A stretch of 64,000 bases of DNA, taken from assembly GCA_963693315.1 (NCBI GenBank), contig OY856187.1, positions 45,284,235 through 45,348,234 of the forward strand, given 5' to 3'. This document shows positions 1 through 13,259 of this stretch, one piece after another. This DNA is from Diogma glabrata. Taxonomy: Eukaryota > Arthropoda > Insecta > Diptera > Cylindrotomidae. The notes beneath the pieces are model-generated. The model was not told where the DNA came from and ran no database searches. It worked only from the letters and a program-made list of their open reading frames with translations. Numbering within the stretch: the stretch's first letter is position 1; each line of letters starts with the position of its first letter. The translations under genes and the position numbers were made by a program.

Positions 1-271
1 TTATTATTATTATAGAGAATTATGGCATTATAAGTTTGTCAAAAAATAATGTCAAGTGTGTCAAAAAATGATTTCATTTAATTTTTTAGCCAATATTTTG
101 GGAAAAAAAATGTAGCTGTTTTTATGACGTAAATGTAATTTAAAATGAAATTGGACAAGATTTCATATAAAAATCTACCTATTGCAATGGGCTTCATCTC
201 GGAATTTCGGAAAAATTTTTGTGCCAAACGACTATATATGATAAGCGGAGACAAAAAAACAAAAAAAAAAA

Positions 272-396
<125 letters not shown>

Positions 397-419
397 AACG
401 ATGTGAGATATAACGAAAA

Positions 420-1375
420 CGACCGGCACTCTCACGGTCGCATTTGTTGAGCTAGATCAAAAAAATTTTCTGTACTTGTGTGTTCTAATAATATCTTGGA
501 CAAGTTCGTGAATCAGCAAAATCCGACACGTGGTTAAGAAACTAGAGGCTTTTTTCTGAAAAAAATTGATTTTTTAAAACCGTTATAACGGCCGTTTGGA
601 TACTAATATTTCAAAAAATTTAACAAATTTAGAATCTTTGGAATCTTTTTTATCAATTTGTTTTAAAAATAGACCTCTGCAGTTAGAGGTTCCTGAGTGA
701 GCGGCTCCAACAAAAAAGTTTGCAAAAAAAATTTTTTTTTTAAAACAACCGGCACTCTCACGGTCGCATTTATAAGGCAAGATCAAAAAACCTTTTCTAA
801 AAATGTGCATTTTATTAATATCTTGGACAAGTTCGTAAATCAGCCCAATCCAACACATGGTTAAGAAACTAGAAGCTTTATACTAGAAAAAAATTCTGTT
901 TTTTAGATCCGTTATAACGGCCGTTTGGATTCTAATATTTTTAAAAACTTCATAAATTTAGAATTTTTGAAACCTTTTTAATCAGTTTATTCCAAAAAAA
1001 GACCTCTACAGTTGGAGGTTTCCGAGTGAGCGGCTCCAACAACAAAGCTTGTAAATCACAAAATGCGTTTGAATCAACCGGCGCTCTCACGGTTGCATTT
1101 GTGGAGCCAGATCAAAAAACCTTTCTTAAAAATGTGTGTTTTATTAATATCTTGGACAAGTTCGTAAATCAGAAAAATCTGACACATGGTTAAGGAACTA
1201 TAGGCTTTATACTAGAAAAAAAAGTAGTTTTTTTAATCCGTTATAACGGCCGTTTGGATACTAATATTTTTAAAATCTTCATAAATTTAGAATCTGTGGA
1301 AACATTTTAATCCGTTTCTTATAAATATAAACCTCTGCAGTTAGAGGTTTTTGGCTTGTTGGCTTCAACAAAAAA
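420..1375 (+). repeat. Three ~320-bp tandem units inside family B copy 1
   Basis: Units start at about 420, 749 and 1077. Each opens with ACCGGC(A/G)CTCTCACGGT and continues through TATCTTGGACAAGTTCGT. Each then has CCGTTATAACGGCCGTTTGGAT and ends near CTCCAACAA. The third unit is the most diverged at its end. The same array order is present at 16120-17080. Confidence 0.85.
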
Positions 1376-2328
1376 GTTTGCAACAATCCCCAACTACAAT
1401 TTCCAAAAACCTTATAACAGTCAATGTCAACCTTATAACAGTCAAAAAAATAAAAGATTTGAATAGAAGAAATTAATTTTTTTTTCTCAGAAATAAACTA
1501 TTTTGATATTTTGCAGCAATTGCACGACATATGATATAGAGTAGGTTTGTGTCATAAATTGTTACACACATGTTCTGTGGTAGATTTGATATTTGTTTGT
1601 TGCAAAATTGGATAGATATAATTTTGCTTGTAGGTAGCTAATTATCTTTTTAAAATTTGCTCGATATCTGTTTGAAATTAGTTTGTTTTGTTTAAACTAA
1701 TCTGATACATCAGATTCTACTGGCACACAAAACTGTCTGATCTCGAAATCTACCTATTTCTAGCGGATATACGTGCCGCTTGGACTTTTTTGATTTTGTA
1801 ATAATTTTTGCAATATTTTTAGAATTTCGGCAAAAGTTTTAATTTTTGACTTTGTAAGAATTTTTGAAAAATTTTTAGAATTTTGAAAAATTTTTAATTT
1901 TTGATATTATTATAATTTTTGGAATTTTGAAAAAAGTTTGAATTTTTGATTTTGTAATAATTTTTGCAATATGTTTAGAATTTTGGAAAAAGTTTGAATT
2001 TTTAAGAATTTTTGAAATATTATTGGAATTTAGAAAATATTTAAATATTTGATTTTATTCTAATTTTTGGAATATTTTTGGAATTTTGAAAAAGTTTGAT
2101 TTTATTTAATTTAACAATTTTTGGAATTTTGATTATAATTTTCCGGCAACGTATTGATGTTTCGTGTTAGTTTTGTAATAAATTTTTAAACAGAGATAAA
2201 AAACTTGTACTTCAAGAAAGAGTTATGTTTGATGTACATCGCTGCCCAAAACTAAAAACCATGTCCTCATAAAAGTTTTTTGCCGAAAACTATATCAAAA
2301 TCCTTAACCCAGACCGAAGTCTTGATAT

Positions 2329-5300
2329 TTTCTTATTATAATTATTTCAAATTTAAACAAAAACATTCATTTTTCGCAACTTTTATGTGGCGTTGAAAAA
2401 ATAAAATTGAAATAAAAAATAGAGCTGCTGTTAAATAAAATAAAACGCTTTTGTTCAAATGGCAAATAAAAAGTTTGGTGTATAAATGTCAGAGTGAACA
2501 TTCTCACCTTGTATGAAAACTGCGTCCTGATGTAAATTGTCAAACTTACGTGAAATTAATATCATTCTGGCATCAATATACAATATACTATATTTAGTAG
2601 CATCTTTGGATTTTTGGAACTGTTGGAAGCACCTGTTGTAAAAACCTATGTGATAACTTTAAAAGTATTAAAGTCCTTTAGTTACATTCTTTTAAAATTC
2701 AAATATGTGACAAGAAAAAGATTTAAGTCCAAATAACAGTTTAAGGAAGAGGTACATAATTTGAAACTAATTTAACTAAACTATCTTTGGGAATTTTCAA
2801 TAAAATGAGTATATGAGGTTTAAATTAAATATCATTAAATCAATAGAAAACATGTAACTATTTCAATATATTTTATAAAAAGAAAATAATATATTAAATA
2901 TCAAAATATTAATAATAAACTAAAATCCCATATAGCTGCAATTTTTTTTTATTATGATTTTTTTTCATTTTTAAATTAGCGATAAAATTGGAATTTAAGT
3001 GATCGTAAAAATTTGACATATGCATTGTAAGTTGTATTACTACACGATTGTATGTAATATGACCTAATGAAGCAGGTATTGCTTTAAAATCGTTACGAAA
3101 TTCAAAAAAAAATTAAAGGTTAAATTAAATATGTTAATTTTCTATATACTGAAATGTTTGGTTCTCTTATTGATGATACTTTCAAATGTGGATAATCTTG
3201 AATTGAAAATATAATTTTTTGATGATGTTTGATCCAAAACTTCTAAATTGCCTGCATTAATTTTATTTTTTCAACTATTTTATGTCAATTTTTTTTAAAA
3301 CTTAGTTTCCGTACAGTATGCAGTCAGTTTAATTTATTCTTTCAATAAAACTTTAACAAAACTTATTACTTAAAAGTTTAAAGAAAAACAAAATTCTAAA
3401 TAAATGTTTCTTGTAATATTATTTTACTGAAACTTTACTCTTTTCTTTAGAGACAAATCTAACAAAAATGTTCTATATTTTTGAGATAAGTTAATTTTTC
3501 GAAACAAACTTTTTCTTATAAAGTCTAACATAATAATCACAACAACAACATAAACGAATATAAAATGGATATTGATGAATAATTCATGGCATAAAAAAAT
3601 CATAAATTTTCTACAATAAACTTTGGACAATTTTGTCTGTGGTCATTGAAGTATGCCAGACAAAATAAAGGAAGAAAATGCATTATAAAAAGAATTTCTT
3701 ATATCAAGCAAGACGATAATTTCATCATTTAAAATTATGGCCAGATTATTTTTGCTTCGGGTTTTTTTGATAAGAGCTTTGTATCTTTTATTATAACTTG
3801 ATAAAATTTTAAGATGCTTTAATGGTTTTAAATTTGCTCTTGATCCCTAGTGAATAATTATTTTCTTGATAATGAGATAGAGAAGAGTCATCTGTACAAA
3901 AGTTAATTCATTTTAAATTTAAAGTTTAAACCATGACCTTTTGTGTACAAAATTAGCAATCAGATAGAATCTATTATATTTTAACAATTCCATTATCCAT
4001 AATAATATTACCAAATTTATTTATTTTGTTTTCATAACATGGTCAATGCCACTAAAAAAACAAACATTGTAAATCATGTAAGACATGAAAATATCAAAAG
4101 ATCAATCAATTTTGTTTCAAAATATCATAAAAAAGCTTCAGTTCACACTATTGTATGTAGTAAAAAAAGTAATGTTTTTGGTATCAAATATATGTTTGTA
4201 TTGTATTTTAAAGCTCAGTGTTAGTTTTTTTTTATAAATTCACTTTGATGATGGTTGATTTGTAGAAAACCTTGAGGAGAGTAGCATTTCTTGGGATAAA
4301 CGGATTTAACTCTGTACAAACACTTAAGCAAAGACACAGGGCACAAATGACATTTTTCATAATATAACAAATTAAGTCGTACACAATTAATTCAAAAAAT
4401 CATTGAAGTGCCATAAATCAAATCGTTTTGCATTTTTTTAAATTTATAGAAGAAAAATATATTAACTCAGCTCAGCATTGAATTTCTTTTGTTTGTTTTT
4501 TTTAATTGTTTGGTAATCGCCTAATAGTTTTTATGCTTTGCAATTATTTAGGCGGATGTAGTATCTGGATACTAATCAATCGAGTAGTTACTTTTGAAAT
4601 GCATTTTTGTTTCAAGGATTTGTATAAGAAGGAAGGTATGATTGGAAGTTGAGTTATTGTAGTTAAATTATGACATAAAATCATGAGTTTAAAAGCCTAC
4701 ATACCAAAAATTAAAAAAAAATGGTTTGCAGTTTAACACGGCTTGAAGATAAAAGGAGATTGAAAATCTAGGGAAAGCTTTTCATCTGAAAGGAGAGCGT
4801 ACTGTGAAACACGTGGCCAAACTCATCACAAAAAGCGTATATCGTTAGACTAGACGATCGTGCTGCAGTTATCAGAATATTAGTTAGAAGATCATAGTAA
4901 ACCTATCTCACCAAGCGAAACGAAAATTTGCTGCCATATCTAAAGCCGTTGCTCGATTAAACTCAAACTTCAGCACGGTGCATGTTTTGGTCCCACCTTT
5001 CAGTTTATTTGTCACTCGCCAAGATTTGCGACCACTCATTTTTCTCAATTAAAAAAATGGTATAGGCTAACCACTTGCATATTGTATAAAAATTTTTCCG
5101 ATTGACATCTCATCTAAATCTCTTCTTGCCACAAATAATTCAATAAAGGCGTTTTTAAATACCGGAACGAAAATTTTCCTATAACATCAAAACATGGTAT
5201 ATGAAAGAAGTTAGTTTTGAAGGTCATATAGAAGAAGATGTTAAAAGAATTAACAAGAATCAATACAAAGCGCCGTAGGACTATCACCAGGCAGCTAAAT

Positions 5301-5857
5301 TAAACCTTAAACGCCATTGGTCATCTGCTGGAGATCGATGATATTCTGCATCAAGTGACACCATAAGCAAGGTTACGAGCGCAATCGTACCTCCAACCTC
5401 CAAAAAAGTTGCAAAAAGTACCAAATTAGTACCATCAAGGCCATCATAACCATCTGAGTTTTAAAAACAATTTGTTGACACTAAAGTTTATACAGGTGTG
5501 GTTGGTTAGTAAATTGAGGGATCAATCATTTGTAGAAGATTAACGTTGGGGTTATCATTTATAGCTTATTACACCATTTATAGGTTATTATTCGACTTCA
5601 TTTATTTATACGACAACGCCCCAAAGCTGATCACCACATTTATATTGTTATGCAATATTATTTTCATAACATTATGACGAACACTAATATTCTTTCTTTT
5701 TATTTTATTTTCAGATAAGTACGAGTGGCAAGGATTAGCCAAGACGTGGTTATATCGACTTCATCAAAGTAGCGTGCACCTTCATTAATATTGAGGTTAG
5801 GTTTTTGGTAAACTAGTTTATTAAATCAATTTATCACTTGTAACGGAATTCATATAT
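2329..5857. other. Unassigned AT-rich DNA
   Basis: No recognisable gene or repeat family. Around 4740-5450 the composition is less AT-rich and short protein-like stretches occur on the plus strand, broken by stops; I could not match them to a family. At 5695-5716 a pyrimidine run ending in TTTTCAG precedes a 24-codon open stretch, resembling a splice acceptor and short exon, but nothing else supports it. Confidence 0.5.
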
Positions 5858-5929
5858 ACGAGGACTACAGATGTAAATTTACCAGTAAAATATTTTTATG
5901 GTAATTTTACCGTAAAATTACCGGTAAGA

Positions 5930-5972
5930 TTGGTAAAATTGGTAAAATTGGTAAAATTGGTAAAATATAAAA
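5930..5972. repeat. GGTAAAATT short tandem repeat at hAT-like left end
   Basis: About four to five 9-bp units run head to tail just inside the left end. An inverted, less regular set occurs near 7270-7300. This arrangement is typical of subterminal motifs in hAT elements. Confidence 0.8.
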
Positions 5973-6199
5973 TTCAAAATTCTTTATTAAATTCAAAATT
6001 GATAATTATCACAATCATTTCTAGTTTATGTAAACCTAAGATGCAAATCAAATATATTATTATTTATTACCGAGTGTAAATATACTTACTCGCAGAGTAT
6101 CAGACAAGAAGATACATAAGCAATATAATTTTTTTTATACCCCATACAAGAACGAAGTCGAGCTGTTGTTCTTTTAGTAGTACAGTTAGAAAACGGACT

Positions 6200-7000
6200 A
6201 CACGTTTCTTTTACAGCTGCGCGAAAATTGAACAAATCCTCAACACACTCTACAACACAACGTGACTGTTTTCATCCCTGTAATATCAAAACTATGCGTT
6301 TTTTTAAAACACTGCTGCATTCGGAAGTTTTTACATATTACACATGGAATGGAAGTGGAAAAGCATTTCAACCATGAAAATGCAAAGAGCGAGTCGACAG
6401 ACAACCGAGCAGTGAAACTTGCTATACATTCAGACTGTTCGTGATGCATTCCTATCAAGACGAATGCTCCTTTAATCGCATGTGGTTGGAAAAAAAGCCG
6501 GTGCAAATTTTTTCAAACAATTGAGAATTGTCAACGGCTTTACACATGCCCTCTCCACGTGCCACGCATGCCATGATCGACACTGGGATGGATGCAGTAT
6601 TTACACGTGCAATAATCAAAATTTTATTCGTGCATTGTTTCATTCTCCTTATGGGAAAATATAAATCGCAAATAGATTAAGATATTCAAAAACACAAGAA
6701 AAATTCAAATAAGAACGTGCATTTCGCTGCCACAATTTAAAACGAAGCGGCGATAAAGACTCGTTGAGTGGTAAGTTCTCAACCGTTTGAAAATGCCCTC
6801 GATCTGCTGCTGCTTCGTTCGGGTAATCGTGTAATCAAACAGCCAAACAGCACGGGTAATCAAACAGCCAATAACAGGATACGAGAAATCTTCTTCTCAA
6901 GTGCATCAAGAGGAACTAATAACACGTTTCTAATTAGATTGATTCTGGCAGCAATTCGATCGTGAGATGGGATAGATTTAGCTCCCACCTAATTGCTGCA
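6200..7000. other. GC-richer core of the hAT-like element
   Basis: By eye this segment is near 40-45 percent GC, against roughly 25 percent around it. It has overlapping open frames of 60-88 codons on both strands (for example 6240-6506 minus and 6262-6444 plus), none with a motif I recognise. It could be captured host sequence or decayed transposon coding sequence; the strand cannot be decided from the sequence alone. Confidence 0.5.
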
Positions 7001-7372
7001 ATATTACTACCAAGTGGAAAAACTGCTCATTTCAGCTTGCCGATTGACACCAGTAGACAAAATAAATGTTTACCCAAAGTACTCTACTAAATGGCGACAC
7101 GTAGAAACGTAAAACTACTTACGAATATGGGTGTCTGGTTGCAAATCGATTGATCAGTTGAGATATTCTGACATAAATGTGCACGGCAATTTTCAAATGT
7201 AGTACGACAGGTTCACAAAAAGCACCAACTTCAATTTTTATTAAATAAAGATTATTCAATTTTTATTGCAATTTTACCAATTTTACCAAGCCTAAGTAAT
7301 ATTACGTAATATTACCAATTTTACCGGTAATTTTACCATGGGTAATATTACCTTTACATCTGTAACGAGGAC

Positions 7373-8834
7373 ACATTAATAATAAAACTTTTTATTTACA
7401 TTTTATTTTTGTTTTAATTTATTGTAACGAAGATTTCACAAGTAACATTTATCAATTAAAAACATGTGACTTTAAAATTTTATTCTACAAATTTCGCACA
7501 CTGAACTTTATTTGCATTTACATATTTCCCTATTGGCAATTTACCACATATGGAAATATTGAATTGAACAATGGAATTGACTACATGGTATGAAAATTTT
7601 TTTACAGATAAGTGAGAATAGGCAAAGTGAGAATTAAGTGAGCATTAAGCAAAGTTCACAATGTTACAATGGTGGGCCTTATATGATCCAACAAATAAAA
7701 CGTATCAAGCTGGGCTATGAAATAAAACGTTATACTGTTCGATATAGAAACAAAACTTATTAACCGACAGAACAACTATACATTCTAGTTCAGTGATACT
7801 ATAACCACACTGTGCTTTGTTAAGTGTAAATGTGAATTCTTATTATTTGCAGCTGGCCATTAGAAGAAGACATATCCAGTTACAGATTTAGAAGCATCGC
7901 ATTGGATAAAAAAATATCCTGGTTGGTGAAAACAGAAGCTGAAACTTGAAAGTTGAAGAGCCTTGTTCAAGATGAGTCATTTGGTTATAAGCTGACGATA
8001 CCATCCTCACCGTTTTTGCGATTAAATAGGATTTACCAAAGATATAGTAATCATAGGGCTTTTTAGAACCTAGGCAACTGCAGACCTTGCTGTTAAAACA
8101 TCATCAAGTCATTTTAATTTAAACTCATGTCATTCTTACAGTATAAATTTAACTTTCAAAATTTCCTAATAGATTTATGTTCAAAATTGTTATATTATTT
8201 TCAAAACAAAATTGATTACATCAAAATCACATTCATTATATATCTTTATTTGTTCTTATATTCGTTCAATATTTTTTTTGTTTTCATCAAACATCAATTA
8301 CCTCAATATAAACAAACACAAAAACTATTATCACATCAATATTAATCAGGATAAAGGTTATGAAATCATTTATTACAACAACTATCTAACACTTTTTTTA
8401 AAACAAACACGATAATAAATAATTTCACTTTATGTCTAATCCAATAAAAAGTGTTAAGTTGAAATAAGCGAGAGTAATCTAATAACGAGAACAAATATTT
8501 AAAATCGACAATCAATGCAGAAGATCATTTGATTCAAAATGCAAATATTGAATGATTAGAAATACAATTATTTGTTGATTTGGCTACAAATTTCATATAA
8601 TTTGAATTATAAAGGCCAAATAATAAATTTAATTTCTATACGCAGATATTATCAACCTTTTGATAAACCTTTACTTATTTGTCCATAACAAATTGTGTTG
8701 TTATGCACTACACAGTTAATATGTTGACGGAATAGCTTGTTAATATAGACCCTCGATAAATATAGGTTAAAAACCAATAAGTTGATCAGGCGCACTAGTT
8801 ACTATCGCGGAACTTAGTTACATCATCAGGGCTT
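7373..8834. other. Unassigned AT-rich DNA
   Basis: No gene recognised. Around 7840-8050 a TTATTTGCAG acceptor-like site precedes a protein-like plus-strand stretch with one internal stop, without a family match. The remainder is low-complexity AT-rich sequence. Confidence 0.5.
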
Positions 8835-8952
8835 AATTTTTTTTGTTTTTTCGTCTCCGCTTATCATATATAGTCGTTTGGCACAAAAATTTTTCCGAAA
8901 TTCCGAGATGAAGCCCATTGCAATAGGTAGATTTTTATATGAAATCTACCTA
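8835..8952 (-). mobile_element. Family B left-end fragment, inverted (copy 3)
   Basis: The reverse complement of the first ~117 bp of family B is present, including the terminal hairpin TAGGTAGATTTC...AAATCTACCTA and the word GATAAGCGGAGAC. It ends where the (TA)n tract begins in the full copies. None of the tandem units are present, so this is a solo end or a deletion product. Confidence 0.85.
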
Positions 8953-10152
8953 AAAAGCCTAATTTTCAATCGAAAAAGTTGGCTCTTCAATATTTTAGTT
9001 TTTTCAATGATCATTTTCTTCGTGGAAACCTCAAATTTAAGATGGAGTTAGACCAATTTATTGTTTACATGGACAAATATTGTTAAAAATGCAACAAACC
9101 AAAAGATTACTTTTTCTTAATCAGTTTTTCAGTTTGTATATTTTATTGCAAAGAGACTTTGAAATTGATGAAAAAGATTAATTTCATGTAATATAGTATC
9201 GTTTACATTGGATTACCTATGGTTAATAGTTTTGAAATTACCAAAAACATTATTTGAAAGTCGAATTGTTAAACTTATTCAGAAATTTTTTTAATTTTTT
9301 ATGCATAGTGTATCTGTGTACGTCAGTTTTCAAAAATTGAAATATATGATTTTTTTCATTCTATTAGGAGCAAACTGATACTTTTTGTGTTGTGTTTGGA
9401 TCTACGTCGGTCGATCGTTAGTTGTCGGACAGTTATAGACGAAACACAAATTATCACTTTGGTTCTGAATAAAATAAACCATTTTTTCAGAAAAACTGTT
9501 TCGAAATTTATTTAGCATATTCTGCAATATCTATTGATGTATGTGAAAGACTATTTGAAAACAAATTCCCTTCCATTTTAAAAATGAATATTTTTCCTAT
9601 TGAAACACTTAGTTTGTAAAAGTTTATATTTACTCCAATTCAGATTAAACAAGTTTTTTTAATTAATACTAATTTTAATTTTACTCATACTAAAACTATA
9701 AAGTATAGATATACAAAATATACACTGGTTTGTTGGCGATCAAATTTTTAAAATTTAAATATAAAGATGTAAAACATTAATTCCTCTTTTACCTGTACAA
9801 ATTTATCGATAGATGGATTTTAGATATTGAGTTTTATACATAAAAATCAACGCAGTTGTTATGCTGTTTTAAAGAAATTCATCAACTCCATTCAAAATGT
9901 AATATCATTTTACAGCCACCATGAGAAAATGGAAAAAAGGCATCACTTTACTCCCGCTGTTAAATAATGTATAACATTTTACAGCTGTTTTATATTATAC
10001 GTAAAAAAAGTAAGGCTTAAACACTATTTCATTTTTGTTTTGTTTGTGGTATTATCTTTTGGTTTCAACGAAGGAAATGAGCATTGAAAAAATTAAAATA
10101 TTGAAAATATCCTATAGCCAACTTTTTCGATTGAAAATTAGACTATTTTTTA
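8951..10152. mobile_element. Element with ~80-bp terminal inverted repeats
   Basis: The left arm at 8951-9030 is matched in reverse complement by 10061-10152. Key shared words are CTAATTTTCAATCGAAAAAG and TTTTTTCAATG, and both ends start TAAAAA. The arms differ by short gaps only. The 1.0 kb between them carries no recognised protein. A clear target duplication was not found. It directly abuts the family B end fragment. Confidence 0.75.
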
Positions 10153-10796
10153 ATTTAAATTCGTATAAAATCTGAAAATAAATATTTTGCTTTAAGAAAA
10201 TTACAGCATATTTCACACACAAGCACGTACGTTTTTACCAAGTTTCATAAAAAAAAATAATTTTTGCGGTAGATAAAAATAAAAAACGAAAAGACAGGTT
10301 TTCAGCGTTTTTCTCCATAATTTGAGGTTAAGCTGAAAAATTATCGACACAAAAGTTTTAGATTTGAATTATCTACTACTTCTTTCAGGTCAGTTTTTTT
10401 TGATAGGATACATATTACAGCCACAAATCGTATAAAACCAGCTTCAAACCCTCAAAACGTATATTTAGCTACCCCCACGCCCTTTCCGGAACGTTTACCG
10501 AGTTGAGTTGATTTTCCTTATAATTTACTTATAATTTATCCTAATTTTTCCGACCATCCAAATACTGCAAAGAATTTTTCATGAGTTCGGGTATTTAATT
10601 TCGGTTTGGTCCTGGTCTACATTACTTTATTCATGTCATAACATAATACCATTTGGTAATTTATAAACACTAATTGGCGACTGTTTACTTTCGTTAATAT
10701 GTAAACAGAGTATATACTTAGTTCACTTAAAAAATTAAAAACCATGTCTCAATTTCATAATAAAAAGTGTTCATTGGCTAACAAATTGTAGTGTAC

Positions 10797-11060
10797 TCAC
10801 TCATCAGCAAAAGTGTCACTTTCAGAACAATTGCTCTCACTTATCCAATAATTTAGATCACACAATTTATATACTGTACTTGCTGTTGATGTTTCCGACT
10901 CCACGTCGTTATTTTTTTGTATTTTCAGTTGGAATTCAAACTTCACTTTTGCTACAAAGTCTGTAGGGTTATAAAAAATATCATTGATGTGATGAGGCTG
11001 CAGCATCAAAAACGTGTTGTGATAGATTTCTACAATACGTTTTAAAATTGAATTAATGTC
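10797..11060 (-). CDS. Possible coding exon, unrecognised
   Basis: The minus strand reads open for about 87 codons to a stop at 10797. The product is protein-like in composition: an aromatic-rich first half (HHINDIFYNPTDFVAKVKF) and an acidic, Ser-rich end (SESNCSESDTFADE). There is no good upstream ATG. The open stretch begins shortly after a possible acceptor (TTTAAG), so if real it would be a 3' exon. I recognise no domain. In DNA this AT-rich a chance open frame of this length is possible, and the call rests only on composition. Confidence 0.22.
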   Translation of the reverse strand, partial: DINSILKRIVEIYHNTFLMLQPHHINDIFYNPTDFVAKVKFEFQLKIQKNNDVESETSTASTVYKLCDLNYWISESNCSESDTFADE

Positions 11061-12405
11061 TTAAACATAAATGGTCAAATGTTTATTAAATAGCGTGTGG
11101 AGATTATGTGACAAAAGTAACTCTTCTGATAGTGACGTCGCGAATTCTGATAAAATGATCGATTTCAGGAGTCAACACATGTCACATAACATTTTCTAAA
11201 CACCGCAAATACTTAACTAGAAATCACATGAAGTAGAGCTTAAAATTCCATCGCTTTAATAAATTATATTTTGTTCTGCACTTAAAACTATTAGTTCAGC
11301 TCATCATGACATTATTCAATATTTTTAGTAATATTACAATCGTCAATATTTCATATTTGCACTAGTTTTAATCAATCACAATTTATGTTTTGTGATACTA
11401 CAATTAATTGGAAATAATGTTAAGCTTACGTTATATTTCTTGTATTTACGATACATTACGCTAATTTGTAGGTTTCTATTTCATAAATTTAATGCAGTAT
11501 TTTAGTCCTAAAATTTATAAAATTTTGTCGTAGATTTTATGTTATTTATTTAGTTTACTAATACAGTTTATGAAAATGTGCTTTAAATTTAGTAAAAAAT
11601 TATTTTCAAAATATATTTATGTCTAATGATATTTATTTCGTAAATATTACGACAAGTAATGACAAATTTAATAAAAAAATGTAGCATTCTTTTTAAGAAT
11701 TTCATTATTTAAGATTTATGTTAGCTATAATATATATGAGTTTAAAAATTTCACTAAAATAATAAAAAATCATAAAAGCCATGAAACTTTATTTACAATC
11801 AATGTAGTCTCTGTAACATAATTCTGGTGTTATATTTTCCTTACAACTATATTAATTATTTTTCTGAGTGTAGCAAGAATGATATTTTATTATTTTCACT
11901 CCTGTATGTGGGAGTGTTATATTTTTTTTAAGCTACGCACTATGGAAGAACAAAGTAAAGGAGTGATATAAGTAACGTTTCAAACTCTGTTTAAAACACA
12001 CTTTAACTAGGTAGCTCAAAAGTAAAATTATTATTTTCTAATTTCTAATTTTTTTTTCTAAATAAAGAACAAACAAAGTAAACAGCATAAAAACTTGATA
12101 AATGGTATAGATTTGTAAAAGATAGAACGAGAGGTAAACTGTATACCTCTTATACTAACGGAATACAGAAAAGATATTAATTATTTAGTAAAATTAAAAT
12201 AAATTGTTTCAATTGTTTTGCAGTCTTTACTTGTGTAACAGAAAGAAGTTTTAAGCTACTGTAAAAGGTAAATTTATACTAATTTTTAAAATTATATTCA
12301 AAAAGTTCTCCTGCAAATCAAGACGGATAGAAAACATTAACGTAAATTCTCATACGATATTGAATTGGACTATCCTTTTATAAAAAATCAAAATATAACG
12401 ACGCA

Positions 12406-12969
12406 AAAGTTTATTGTATTACCTGTCGGAGTGAATTTGCAAATTAACAGTGGACATTATGATATTAAAAGACATATATAGATACAGATAAACATAAAAA
12501 AGCGTTGCTATAAGCCGCCAGTTCCAGTAGCTTAAACAAGTTTTGTTGTTATTTTGTTTTCTTGTTGTTATTTAACATTGACAAAAAGTTAGATGCAATT
12601 TGCGCTGATAACACGAACACCAATTTTAGGGGTGTCACGTCAAGGGGTGAAAATTTAAAAGCAAGCTAAACCCGAATTTGAACCAGAATGTATTGGATTC
12701 GCAGCCCATATTCTAAATAATGCAATAAGAAGTGCTGCTGATTTAAATGGCAGAGTTAAAAAAAATTGGATATTTTACTGGAGACGTTGAAGGAGTTCTG
12801 CGGCAAAATTAATGTCGAACATAACCAACTTATTGGATACGGTGAAACTCGCTGGCTGGCGGTAATGCCAACACTAGAAAGAATTTTGAAAATGTACGAA
12901 CCACTGCAAGCACATTTCCTAGCGGTTGAAAAATGTCCAATTAAAATAAAAGAATTTTTGAAGAATTAA
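12406..12969 (+). pseudogene. hAT-family transposase relic (BED finger and part of catalytic core)
   Basis: Three plus-strand pieces in family order can be read across frameshifts and stops. About 12406-12515 resembles a BED zinc finger (CITCRSEF, then DIKRH, then TDKHKKAL in another frame). About 12589-12750 carries AICADNTNTNF and, after stops, CIGFAAHILNNAIRSAAD, which match the hAT core around the second catalytic Asp. 12766-12969 reads open as LKEFCGKINVEHNQLIGYGE, then TRWLAVMPTLERILKMYEPL. That block is common in ZBED-like hAT transposases (the conserved TRW and PxLERIL segment). The C-terminal dimerisation region was not found. Multiple stops and frame changes make it non-functional. 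An intact version would cut and paste DNA between hAT ends. It lies within candidate hAT limits at 11091-14875. Confidence 0.8.
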
Positions 12970-13199
12970 ATAGTAAAGGAAAGCATTAAATAGTAAATTT
13001 ATGCACAATCTAGTTAGCACGTTTTCACCGTCCCACTTTCTCGCAATAGAAATTCTAATTAGTTAGTATTTGGAAGAATGTTTGCATTTTGTCCCACATT
13101 TTAACGATTTGACTCTGGTCAGTTTAGGGTAGACATTACTTTTTCTCTCTGAGACAAATAGAGGAAAACAAACAAACAAAAAAACGATTCGACATAAGA

Positions 13200-13259
13200 G
13201 GAGTCACGTAGGGATTGCAATCCTGTGGTGTTTTATAAATCCTAGGACTACGTGACTCA
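13200..13259. repeat. Short hairpin
   Basis: GAGTCACGTAG near the left and CTACGTGACTC near the right are perfect inverses. A second inner pair (GGATTGCAATCC) is itself palindromic. It may be the remnant of a small foldback element; no function is evident. Confidence 0.7.

Larger units (their letters stand above)
5866..7364. mobile_element. Non-autonomous hAT-like transposon (1499 bp)
   Basis: The element is bounded by perfect 8-bp direct repeats ACGAGGAC (5858-5865 and 7365-7372). Its termini are inverted: TACAGATGTAAA at the left, TTTACATCTGTA at the right. Inverted similarity continues inward through ACCGGTAA and ATTGGTAAAATT words for about 100 bp. An 8-bp duplication with a terminus of the form YARNG is the established signature of hAT elements. 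The body lacks any recognisable transposase. Short GGTAAAATT repeats next to both ends resemble subterminal transposase-binding arrays. The class assignment is an inference from ends and duplication only. Confidence 0.88.

Noticed and set aside
583..858. 91-codon minus frame, also at 16281-16556 and partly at 16610-16858
   Set aside because: It recurs in phase with the ~320-bp tandem units of family B; the apparent conservation is repeat identity, not selection on protein.
4740..5760. Less AT-rich stretch with protein-like pieces and an acceptor-like TTTTCAG at 5710-5716
   Set aside because: Pieces are in different frames with stops and match nothing I recognise; noted only as unassigned.
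7840..8050. Acceptor-like TTATTTGCAG followed by a protein-like stretch
   Set aside because: An internal stop and no recognisable family or exon partner.
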